6,584 bases of DNA, from the NCBI GenBank assembly GCA_017881765.1, contig JADGQN010000274.1, forward strand, positions 1 through 6,584. Reading direction: 5' to 3'. Below the pieces are notes generated by a model that saw nothing but the letters and a program-made list of their open reading frames with translations, was not told the origin of the DNA and ran no database searches. The stretch is from Syntrophobacterales bacterium. GTDB lineage: Bacteria > Desulfobacterota > Syntrophorhabdia > Syntrophorhabdales > WCHB1-27. Shown in pieces: positions 1-5,263 of the stretch. The stretch's first letter is position 1. Each line of letters opens with the position of its first letter. The position numbers and the translations under genes were made by a program.

Positions 1-436
1 CGAGCTTCTCTTCCGCTTTGTGAGCAGGCGGCGCAGCTTCCGTCTCTGCGACGGGAGGAGCCCCTGTTTCCACTTCAGTCGTTGCGGGTTCGGCAGCTGC
101 AGCTTCCGCCGCAGCCTTCCTGGACGGCACTCTTCGCTTGGTTACGGGTTGACCAACCGCGGCCTCTTCGGCAGGCTTTGCCTCTTCTATTTTTTCTAGG
201 ACCGGTTCCGGAGGAGGTGGCGGTGCCTGGACCCGTCTTCTGATGACGGTAGAGGCAACCCTTTTTTCTAAGATTTTCTCGCCGGAGGCGCTTATCTTTT
301 CTTTTGTCTCGTCGTGAGATTCTTCCGCGGCTGCCTTTTCTTTGTCCTTTGTCTTGGCACCGATGCTCTTCAACTTCGATAAGACCTGCTCGTCCTTCAT
401 CTTATCGGTGAGAGTGGTGATTCTTATCCTTGGCAT
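1..436 (-). CDS. infB: Translation initiation factor IF-2, N-terminal part (gene runs off the left edge)
   Basis: This is the 5' end of infB. IF-2 is the GTPase that places initiator fMet-tRNA on the 30S subunit and promotes subunit joining. Only the first 145 codons are present, so the GTPase and tRNA-binding domains lie outside the window. The protein begins MPRIRITTLTDKMKDEQVLS, which fits the small basic IF2_N-type domain (about residues 1-30). A charged linker follows, then a TVIRRR motif at residues 63-68, a proline run at 72-76, and a long Ala/Glu/Pro-rich linker, as expected for the variable N-terminal half of long IF-2 forms. The ATG (434-436) has a strong Shine-Dalgarno stretch, AAGGGGGG (446-453), 9 nt upstream. 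It starts 18 nt after the nusA stop, so it is the third gene of the operon. Identification relies on the start motif, the linker composition and the position after nusA. Confidence 0.93.
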   Translation of the reverse strand, partial: MPRIRITTLTDKMKDEQVLSKLKSIGAKTKDKEKAAAEESHDETKEKISASGEKILEKRVASTVIRRRVQAPPPPPEPVLEKIEEAKPAEEAAVGQPVTKRRVPSRKAAAEAAAAEPATTEVETGAPPVAETEAAPPAHKAEEKL

Positions 437-454
437 TCTGCGAAACCCCCCTTA

Positions 455-1834
455 CTAACCCTCTGTCGGCGCTTGCTCAGTTGTTGCACTGGTTTGGCCG
501 GCCTCTTCGGCCTCTTCCTTAGCTTTTTCTTCAGCCTCTTGAGCCTGGGCCTCTTTAGCCTGAGCCTCCAATGCTGCCAGTTCTGCCGCCTGTTTCTCCG
601 AGGTCTCGGCCCACACTTTGGCTTTTTCTATTATCGCGCTGCAGTCTTCGACTGATATTCTGGTGACCTTTGCCATCTCTTCCGGCGTGAGGCGACCGAT
701 GTCGCGCCCTTCCCTCAGATACTCGTCAAAGAGCACCCGCGCCATGATCTCGTTAACCTTCAGGTTCTCCATGAGGTCATCAATAACCTTGCGGGAGGTT
801 TTCTCTACCTCAGCTTCGCTCTTTATATCGATTTTCCAACCGGTCAAGCGTGATGCCAGCCTGACGTTCTGCCCCTTTTTCCCGATGGCGAGCGAAAGCT
901 GATCATCATTGACGACGATCTCCATCGAGGTATCCTCTTCGTTAATATAGACTTTAGAAACGCGGGCCGGTGCTAGTGCATTGCACGCAAATTTGGCACT
1001 ATCCTTGCTCCACGGTATGATGTCGATTTTTTCTCCCCGCAATTCCTGGACAACCGCCTGGACTCGCGAACCCTTCACGCCGACACAAGCACCGATCGGA
1101 TCTATGCTCGTATCGCCGCTGTAGACGGATATTTTCGCCCTCTCACCAGGCTCCCTGGCGGCGCCTATCACCTTGATAATACCTTCCTGCATCTCGGGCA
1201 CCTCAACCTCGAAAAGACGTACAAGGAAGTTGGGATGTGTCCTTGAAAGGAGTATAGTGCAACCCTTCTGATCTTTATCTACATCAAGCACATAGGCCTT
1301 GACTCTATCCCGCCGCTTAAACGTCTCGTTCGGTATCGATTCCTTGAAGGGCAGGACTGCCTCGGTCTTACCAAGGTTGACGACGTAGTGGTTCTTCTCG
1401 ACCCGCTGAATGATGCCGGTGACTATCGTGCCTTTGCGATCCTTATACTCGTTGTATATGACGTCGCTCTCCGCGTTCCTCACCTTCTGCATGATTACTT
1501 GCTTTGCCGTTTGAGCCGCTATTCTGCCCAACTGCGAGGCGTCCATCTTGATGCCTATGGAATCGCCCACAATACATTCCGGATCAACCTTGATTGCCTC
1601 TTCCAGCAATATCTCGAGGTCGGCGTCTTCCACCTTCTCGGTGACCGTTTTGAATCGAAAGATTTCTATCTCTCCCATCCCCTCGTTGTAGCGGGCTTCA
1701 AGCTCGAGATGATTGCCGAATTTTTTCTTCGAGGCCGAAAGAACGGCCTCCTCCAGCGTCTCTACGATGATCTCCTTGGGGATGCCTTTCTCCTTGCCCA
1801 CCTGTTCGATCACATAATTCAAGTCAAAATACAT
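455..1834 (-). CDS. nusA: Transcription termination/antitermination factor NusA
   Basis: NusA binds RNA polymerase and nascent RNA and controls pausing, intrinsic termination and antitermination. The 459-residue protein has the full order of domains: an RNAP-binding N-terminal domain (about 1-125, starting MYFDLNYVIEQVGKEKGIPK), an S1 domain (about 134-198), KH1 (about 231-300, with GACVGVKGSRVQAVVQEL at 248-265) and KH2 (about 306-340, with IGKKGQNVRLASRLTGWKID). One C-terminal helix-hairpin-helix module follows (about 358-412). The last 45 or so residues are an Ala/Glu-rich acidic tail, probably disordered or coiled. E. coli NusA has two acidic-repeat modules after KH2; this protein has one. 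The gene follows rimP with a 13-nt gap, and its Shine-Dalgarno sequence overlaps the rimP stop, so the two are probably translationally coupled. NusA represses its own operon in some bacteria, and the leader upstream of rimP is suitable for that, but this is inference. Confidence 0.97.
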   Translation of the reverse strand: MYFDLNYVIEQVGKEKGIPKEIIVETLEEAVLSASKKKFGNHLELEARYNEGMGEIEIFRFKTVTEKVEDADLEILLEEAIKVDPECIVGDSIGIKMDASQLGRIAAQTAKQVIMQKVRNAESDVIYNEYKDRKGTIVTGIIQRVEKNHYVVNLGKTEAVLPFKESIPNETFKRRDRVKAYVLDVDKDQKGCTILLSRTHPNFLVRLFEVEVPEMQEGIIKVIGAAREPGERAKISVYSGDTSIDPIGACVGVKGSRVQAVVQELRGEKIDIIPWSKDSAKFACNALAPARVSKVYINEEDTSMEIVVNDDQLSLAIGKKGQNVRLASRLTGWKIDIKSEAEVEKTSRKVIDDLMENLKVNEIMARVLFDEYLREGRDIGRLTPEEMAKVTRISVEDCSAIIEKAKVWAETSEKQAAELAALEAQAKEAQAQEAEEKAKEEAEEAGQTSATTEQAPTEG

Positions 1835-1843
1835 GCTCTCATA

Positions 1844-1849
1844 CCCCTC
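1844..1849 (-). promoter_or_regulatory. nusA ribosome binding site overlapping the rimP stop
   Basis: GAGGGG lies 9 nt before the nusA ATG (1832-1834), and its first bases are part of the rimP TGA stop (1848-1850). A ribosome ending on rimP therefore finishes on the nusA initiation region, which supports coupled translation and fixes the nusA start. Confidence 0.75.
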
Positions 1850-2312
1850 ACAGCTCGAATTCTAAATGTGCTTTTTTTATAGCACAGAATGGAATCTTAT
1901 GGATATCCATTTTTGCCCTGATTTCTACGCCTTCTTCCGTCACCTCTGCTATCTCTCCTCGAAACTCGTTTCTCGATTCAAGGAGCGAAGAGGTGATGAT
2001 CTTGCAACGTTTGCCTTTGTACCTTTCGAAGTCACTTTTCTTCTTCAGTGCTCGCGTGAGCCCGGGTGAGGAAACCTCGAGTGTGTAAGGATGGTCGATG
2101 ATATCCTCCACATCAAGGGTCCGTTCAACCTCTCTGCTGACCCGTTGACAGTCGCCGATCGTGACCCCGCCCTCCTTGTCTATATAAATGCGTAAAATCC
2201 ATCGCCCACCCGTCGGAAGCAACTCAACTTCGACGAGGTCAAGGAACTCATCGCGGACGATCGGTTCCACCAGACGTGTAATTTTGTCCACGATCTGCTG
2301 GGTGTCTGCCAT
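1848..2312 (-). CDS. rimP: Ribosome maturation factor RimP
   Basis: RimP binds the 30S subunit and assists its late maturation. With the chosen start the protein has 154 residues, close to the usual 150 or so. It shows the two-domain RimP pattern: an N-terminal alpha/beta domain with YTLEVSSPGLTRALK (residues 76-90), which holds the family signature SSPGL.R.L, and a C-terminal SH3-like domain ending IPFCAIKKAHLEFEL. The frame stays open upstream to an ATG at 2376-2378, but those 22 extra codons run through palindromic leader DNA including a dispersed repeat, read as low-complexity Arg/Ala/Pro, and are not typical of the family. The ATG at 2310-2312 (MADTQQIVDKI) is therefore preferred. The Shine-Dalgarno sequence before it is weak (GGGA about 7 nt upstream), just downstream of a small GC-rich stem (GGGGC 2323-2327 with GCCCC 2335-2339), which may limit initiation. 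It is the first gene of the rimP-nusA-infB operon. Confidence 0.95.
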   Translation of the reverse strand: MADTQQIVDKITRLVEPIVRDEFLDLVEVELLPTGGRWILRIYIDKEGGVTIGDCQRVSREVERTLDVEDIIDHPYTLEVSSPGLTRALKKKSDFERYKGKRCKIITSSLLESRNEFRGEIAEVTEEGVEIRAKMDIHKIPFCAIKKAHLEFEL

Positions 2313-2344
2313 TGCTATTCCCGGGGCTCGCGTCGCCCCCTCCC

Positions 2345-2357
2345 GCGGCAAAGCCGC
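2345..2357. repeat. Small palindrome GCGGC-AAA-GCCGC in the rimP leader
   Basis: A perfect 5-bp stem with a 3-nt loop lies in the transcribed leader of rimP. It has the same design (GC-rich arms, triplet loop) as the units of the array at 2538-2764 and lies 12 nt from the 23-nt dispersed repeat. No function can be assigned. Confidence 0.5.
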
Positions 2358-2369
2358 CGGAGCCTTCCG

Positions 2370-2392
2370 CACCCGCAAGCGGGTACCCGGCT
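2370..2392. repeat. 23-nt dispersed palindromic repeat, copy 1
   Basis: This 23-nt segment is identical to 5241-5263. It contains two overlapping palindromes: a hairpin ACCCGC-AA-GCGGGT (2371-2384) and the self-complementary CGGGTACCCG (2380-2389). After the exact match a loosely similar tract follows in both copies, each with CTCGCT (2400-2405 here, 5268-5273 there). Both copies are in non-coding DNA. This one is in the untranslated leader of rimP and would be transcribed with it. Two exact copies in 6.6 kb suggest an interspersed REP-like family, but genome copy number cannot be seen here. Confidence 0.8.
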
Positions 2393-2406
2393 CGCCGTGC
2401 TCGCTG

Positions 2407-2438
2407 AATAGATTCCTTACCTGCGGTCGGAATCTATT
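2407..2438 (-). promoter_or_regulatory. 10-bp stem-loop in the rimP leader
   Basis: AATAGATTCC (2407-2416) and GGAATCTATT (2429-2438) are perfect inverted repeats with a 12-nt loop. On the minus strand this forms a stable stem in the rimP mRNA about 40 nt from the probable start of transcription and just downstream of the terminator-like hairpin. It has no T-run after it, so it is not a terminator by itself. It could be a structural or protein-binding element of the leader; the role is inferred from position only. Confidence 0.55.
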
Positions 2439-2440
2439 GT

Positions 2441-2475
2441 CCCTAAAACTAAAAGAAGCGGGTCGAGCCCACTTC
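2441..2475 (-). terminator. Terminator-like attenuator hairpin at the 5' end of the rimP-nusA-infB leader
   Basis: Read on the minus strand, GAAGTGGG (2475-2468), loop CTCGA and CCCGCTTC (2462-2455) form an 8-bp stem with one G-U pair. TTTTAGTTTTAGGG (2454-2441) follows immediately. This is the form of an intrinsic terminator, yet it sits between the probable promoter and the first gene, starting within a few bases of the predicted transcription start. Premature-terminator leaders upstream of rimP are known from other proteobacteria (established knowledge, recalled). Since the operon encodes NusA, which acts at exactly such hairpins, autoregulation by attenuation is a reasonable inference. 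Confidence 0.65.
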
Positions 2476-2485
2476 CACGGCTTTT

Positions 2486-2514
2486 AGTCTATCACAGATT
2501 CTGACGCATTTCAA
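2486..2514 (-). promoter_or_regulatory. Probable sigma-70 promoter of the rimP-nusA-infB operon
   Basis: On the minus strand a -35 box TTGAAA (2514-2509) and a -10 box TAGACT (2491-2486) are separated by exactly 17 nt. They match consensus at 5 of 6 and 4 of 6 positions. Transcription would start near 2478-2480, giving a leader of about 165 nt to the rimP ATG, with the attenuator-like hairpin at its 5' end. No other equally good promoter was seen between here and rimP. Confidence 0.6.
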
Positions 2515-2537
2515 GAGGTTTTTGGACAACAGGTGCG

Positions 2538-2764
2538 GACCACTTCGTTCGAGGACCGGCCCCGCCGCGGCGGGTCTCAAGGAGCGGGAGCTGCGGTCCC
2601 TTGAGGAGCGTCGCCTTTGGCGACTTGAGGCCTTTGCCTCAAGGCCGAAGGCCGGTCCTCAAGCGTAGCGATCCTCGAATCAGGCCGTAGGCCTGATGGT
2701 CCTCAAGCGCCGAAGGCTGCGGTCCTTAAGGCCCTTTACGGGCCGGTCCTCAAGCGAAGCGGTC
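2538..2764. repeat. Array of small palindromes with a 9-nt linker, bounded by 25-nt inverted repeats
   Basis: This non-coding block lies between the two divergent promoters. Its right half alternates a linker GGTCCTCAA (2654-2662, 2698-2706, 2745-2753; variants GATCCTCGA 2670-2678 and GGTCCTTAA 2721-2729) with short palindromes: GGCC-GAA-GGCC (2643-2653), GC-GTA-GC (2663-2669), ATCAGGCC-GTA-GGCCTGAT (2679-2697), GCGCC-GAA-GGCTGC (2707-2720, one bulge), GGCCC-TTTAC-GGGCC (2730-2744) and GC-GAA-GC (2754-2760). The left half is less regular and has the linker partly inverted (TTGAGGA 2601-2607), with GTCGCC-TTT-GGCGAC (2610-2624), TTGAGGC-CTTT-GCCTCAA (2625-2642) and the 14-nt palindrome CCCGCCGCGGCGGG (2561-2574). 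The ends, 2538-2562 and 2740-2764, are inverted repeats matching at 22 of 25 positions. No obvious target-site duplication flanks them and there is no reading frame of note. It could be a REP/BIME-like cluster, a degenerate non-autonomous element or a structural boundary; I cannot decide among these. Confidence 0.85.
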
Positions 2765-2781
2765 ATTTTCAGTGTTTGGTA

Positions 2782-2810
2782 TTGACTTTGCAAGCGGTTG
2801 ACGTTAAAAC
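2782..2810 (+). promoter_or_regulatory. Probable sigma-70 promoter of ugd-uxs
   Basis: TTGACT (2782-2787) and TAAAAC (2805-2810) are spaced by 17 nt, matching consensus at 5 of 6 and 4 of 6 positions. The start of transcription would be near 2817, giving a very short leader that contains the strong Shine-Dalgarno AAGGAGG (2823-2829) just 4 nt before the ugd ATG. The promoter begins 17 nt after the palindrome array ends. Confidence 0.6.
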
Positions 2811-2833
2811 AGAAGGCAAGTTAAGGAGGGTAC

Positions 2834-4162
2834 ATGCGGATTTCTGTCATCGGGGTTGGCTATGTGGGGCTTGTTTCTGGCGTCTGCTTCGCGGAGGTGG
2901 GGAATAACGTACTTTGCATGGACGTTGATCAGGAGAAGGTGGAGCGTCTGCGACGCGGAGAAATACCGATCTATGAGCCCCATCTGGAGGAACTGGTCAA
3001 GAACAACATAAACGAGGGGCGGCTTGAGTTTACAGACAGTATCGAGCAGGCTGTGCAGCACGGCCTCATTATATTCGTCTGCGTCAACACTCCTCAGGAT
3101 CAAGATGGATCAGCCGATCTGCAGTATGTCTTGAAAGTGGCGGCAGGCATAGGCCAGTCGATCGAGAAGTATCGGATCGTTATTGTCAAGTCAACCGTGC
3201 CCGTCGGCACGTGCGAGAAGGTGAGGGACACCATCCGGGCGGAGTTGGAAAAGAGGGGCGTTGACGTGCCTTTCGACATCGCCTCGAACCCTGAATTCCT
3301 GAAAGAAGGGGTTGCCGTGGATGACTGCATGAAGCCGGAGCGCGTGATCGTCGGCGTCGACAACAGCAGGGTTGAGGAGATACTGAGCGAGCTTTATGCG
3401 CCTTTCGTCAGAACGGGCGCACCTTTCCTGGTGATGGACCTGAGGTCGAGCGAGATGACAAAATATGCGGCAAACGCCATGCTCGCGACACGGATATCTT
3501 TCATGAATCAGATGTCATGTGTCTGCGAAAGGGTGGGGGCGGACGTGATGAAGGTGATGCGCGGCATGGGCTCTGACTCGAGGATAGGTCCCAAGTTCCT
3601 CTTTCCCGGCGTGGGTTTTGGCGGGTCTTGTTTCCCGAAGGATGTACGGGCCTTGATCAAGACGTCAGAGGATGCCGGTTTCCACTTTTCCATACTCTCT
3701 GAGGTGATGGAGGCGAACAGCACTCAGCGCTTAAACTTGCTGAAGAGGATTCGTGCATTTTACGGAGAGAAGCTGCAGGGCAAGAAAATCGCGGTCTGGG
3801 GCCTTGCTTTCAAGCCGAATACGGACGACATGCGGGAGGCACCGGCCATTGAGATCATCAACGGGCTCACGGGTGACGGCGCCGTCTGTCATGTGTACGA
3901 CCCGAAGGCTTCGGAAAACGCGGTCAAAATCTTCAACGGCAATGCAGCCGTCGTCTTTGGCAAGAACCAGTACGAGGTGCTTGACGGTGCGGAAGGCCTG
4001 ATTCTGCTGACGGAGTGGCTTTCCTTCAGGGAACCTGATTTCGAGAGGATGAGGTCGCTCATGAAAGCACACGTGATCTTCGACGGGAGAAATCAGTATA
4101 ATCCGAAGCTGCTCTCCGAGCGTGGGTTTCACTATCTTTGCATAGGCCGACCCAATGTATAA
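2834..4162 (+). CDS. ugd: UDP-glucose 6-dehydrogenase
   Basis: This cytoplasmic enzyme oxidises UDP-glucose to UDP-glucuronate with two NAD+. The 442-residue length is normal for the bacterial UDP-glucose/GDP-mannose dehydrogenase family. Visible features are the N-terminal Rossmann motif GVGYVG (7-12) with the NAD-binding acidic stretch MDVD (29-32), CVNTPQDQDGSADL (83-96), the central dimerisation domain with SSEMTKYAANA (205-215, including Lys210 and Asn214), the catalytic cysteine Cys266 in GFGGSCFPKD (261-270), and a C-terminal UDP-binding domain starting near KIAVWGLAFKPNTDDMREAP (318-337) and holding FDGRN (416-420). UDP-glucose specificity rather than GDP-mannose or UDP-ManNAc is inferred from overall similarity and from the downstream UDP-glucuronate decarboxylase. 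The start is supported by AAGGAGG just upstream. The last 8 bases overlap the start of uxs. Confidence 0.96.
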   Translation: MRISVIGVGYVGLVSGVCFAEVGNNVLCMDVDQEKVERLRRGEIPIYEPHLEELVKNNINEGRLEFTDSIEQAVQHGLIIFVCVNTPQDQDGSADLQYVLKVAAGIGQSIEKYRIVIVKSTVPVGTCEKVRDTIRAELEKRGVDVPFDIASNPEFLKEGVAVDDCMKPERVIVGVDNSRVEEILSELYAPFVRTGAPFLVMDLRSSEMTKYAANAMLATRISFMNQMSCVCERVGADVMKVMRGMGSDSRIGPKFLFPGVGFGGSCFPKDVRALIKTSEDAGFHFSILSEVMEANSTQRLNLLKRIRAFYGEKLQGKKIAVWGLAFKPNTDDMREAPAIEIINGLTGDGAVCHVYDPKASENAVKIFNGNAAVVFGKNQYEVLDGAEGLILLTEWLSFREPDFERMRSLMKAHVIFDGRNQYNPKLLSERGFHYLCIGRPNV

Positions 4163-5162
4163 GTACCACACATACAAGGACGCGAAGCGGATTCTCGTCA
4201 CCGGGGGGGCCGGCTTCATCGGTTCTCATCTCTGCGAACGGCTCGTTCTGGACGGGCATGATGTGGTCTGCCTGGACAACTTTTTCACAGGCACGAAGAA
4301 GAACATTTCCCATCTTTTGGATCGATCCAACTTCGAACTCCTGACGCACGATATTACTCAGCCGGTGTTGCTCGAAGTCGACTGGATATTCAACCTGGCC
4401 TGTCCGGCAAGTCCGATCCATTACCAGTACAACCCGGTCAAGACGACAAAAGTGAACGTGCTGGGGGCACTCCACATGCTCGGGCTTGCAAAAAGGGTGA
4501 GGGCGAGAGTGCTGCAAGCCTCCACGAGCGAAGTTTACGGTGATCCTGAGGTGCATCCACAAAAAGAGGAGTACTGGGGTAATGTGAACCCAATCGGCAG
4601 GAGAAGCTGTTACGACGAGGGCAAGCGGTTGGCTGAGACCCTTTTCTTTGACTACATGCGTCAAAATAAAGTCGATATCAAAGTCATCCGCATTTTCAAC
4701 ACGTATGGACCGAGAATGCGGCCTGATGACGGCAGGGTCATCAGTAACTTCATCATGCAGGCCGTTCGTGGCGAAAGTATCACCGTTTACGGTGACGGCT
4801 CGCAGACCAGGTCCTTCTGCTATATAGATGACCTCGTTGAGGGCATGATCCGGATGATGGATTACGAGACCGGAGAGCATGCGAGAGAAAGGGATTACAC
4901 GAGGCCTTATCTTTCGGGCTTTCCCGGCCCTCTCAACTTAGGGAATCCTCACGAAGTGCCCGTCGTTGAATTGGCCGAACGGATTGTGAGAATGATTGGC
5001 TCAGGCTCCAAGATTATATTCGAGCAGCTCCCCGACGACGATCCGAAGAGGAGATGTCCTGACATCTCAAAGGCACGGCAACACTTGGACTGGCAGCCCA
5101 AGGTGCCCCTGGAAGAGGGTCTGCGAAAGACGATAGATTATTTCGTAACTGCCGGAAAGTAG
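4155..5162 (+). CDS. uxs: UDP-glucuronate decarboxylase (UDP-xylose synthase)
   Basis: This extended short-chain dehydrogenase/reductase converts UDP-glucuronate to UDP-xylose and CO2 using tightly bound NAD+. The 335-residue protein has the cofactor loop TGGAGFIG (16-23), the adenosine-binding acidic residue in LDNFFTG (40-46), and blocks typical of the UXS family: NLACPASPIHYQYNPVKT (80-97), STSEVYGDP (123-131, with the catalytic Ser/Thr and Glu126) and GRRSCYDEGKR (148-158, with Tyr153 and Lys157 of the YxxxK pair). RIFNTYGPRMRPDDGRVISN (179-198) follows. Compared with family members I remember, there is an apparent extra loop of about 15-18 residues around 238-256, between the MIRMM helix and GPLNLGNP. 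The ATG lies inside the end of ugd (ATGTATAA overlap, different frame) and has only a weak upstream AGG, so translation probably depends on coupling to ugd. Together the two genes make UDP-xylose from UDP-glucose. Confidence 0.95.
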   Translation: MYKYHTYKDAKRILVTGGAGFIGSHLCERLVLDGHDVVCLDNFFTGTKKNISHLLDRSNFELLTHDITQPVLLEVDWIFNLACPASPIHYQYNPVKTTKVNVLGALHMLGLAKRVRARVLQASTSEVYGDPEVHPQKEEYWGNVNPIGRRSCYDEGKRLAETLFFDYMRQNKVDIKVIRIFNTYGPRMRPDDGRVISNFIMQAVRGESITVYGDGSQTRSFCYIDDLVEGMIRMMDYETGEHARERDYTRPYLSGFPGPLNLGNPHEVPVVELAERIVRMIGSGSKIIFEQLPDDDPKRRCPDISKARQHLDWQPKVPLEEGLRKTIDYFVTAGK

Positions 5163-5179
5163 GCCGCAAGAAGCCATAA

Positions 5180-5207
5180 GAGTGGCAGGCCGCTCGGACT
5201 GTTTTCT
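5180..5207 (+). terminator. Possible intrinsic terminator of ugd-uxs
   Basis: GAGTGG (5180-5185), loop CAGG and CCGCTC (5190-5195) form a 6-bp stem with one G-U pair, and GTTTTCT follows after 5 nt. It lies 18 nt past the uxs stop. The gap between stem and T-run makes it weak, so termination here is only a suggestion. Confidence 0.35.
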
Positions 5208-5240
5208 CCGCTCTCTAGGCGCTCCAGCTCATGACCCATC

Positions 5241-5263
5241 CACCCGCAAGCGGGTACCCGGCT
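5241..5263. repeat. 23-nt dispersed palindromic repeat, copy 2
   Basis: This segment is identical over 23 nt to 2370-2392, in the same strand orientation, with the hairpin ACCCGC-AA-GCGGGT (5242-5255) and the palindrome CGGGTACCCG (5251-5260). Here it lies about 80 nt downstream of uxs in a convergent intergenic region, a different setting from copy 1 in the rimP leader. This argues for a dispersed repeat rather than a gene-specific regulatory site. Confidence 0.8.

Noticed and set aside
1388..1882. Plus-strand 164-codon frame antisense to nusA
   Set aside because: It mirrors the conserved nusA coding sequence and shows no independent sign of being a gene.
2313..2378. Upstream extension of rimP to an ATG at 2376-2378
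   Set aside because: The extra 22 residues are low-complexity, pass through the dispersed repeat and other palindromes, and are not RimP-like. The start at 2312 gives the normal protein length.
2546..2560. Possible tRNA T-arm (GTTCGAGGACC)
   Set aside because: The T-loop likeness is accidental: no acceptor stem, anticodon arm or D-arm can be placed around it, and the bases belong to the inverted repeat at the end of the array.
2538..2764. CRISPR array
   Set aside because: The conserved part is only 9 nt, intervals vary from 16 to 28 nt, and the segments between are themselves palindromes. No cas genes are in the window.
4059..4880. Minus-strand 273-codon frame antisense to uxs
   Set aside because: The plus strand encodes an intact SDR enzyme with all its motifs; the antisense frame has no recognisable domain or ribosome binding site.
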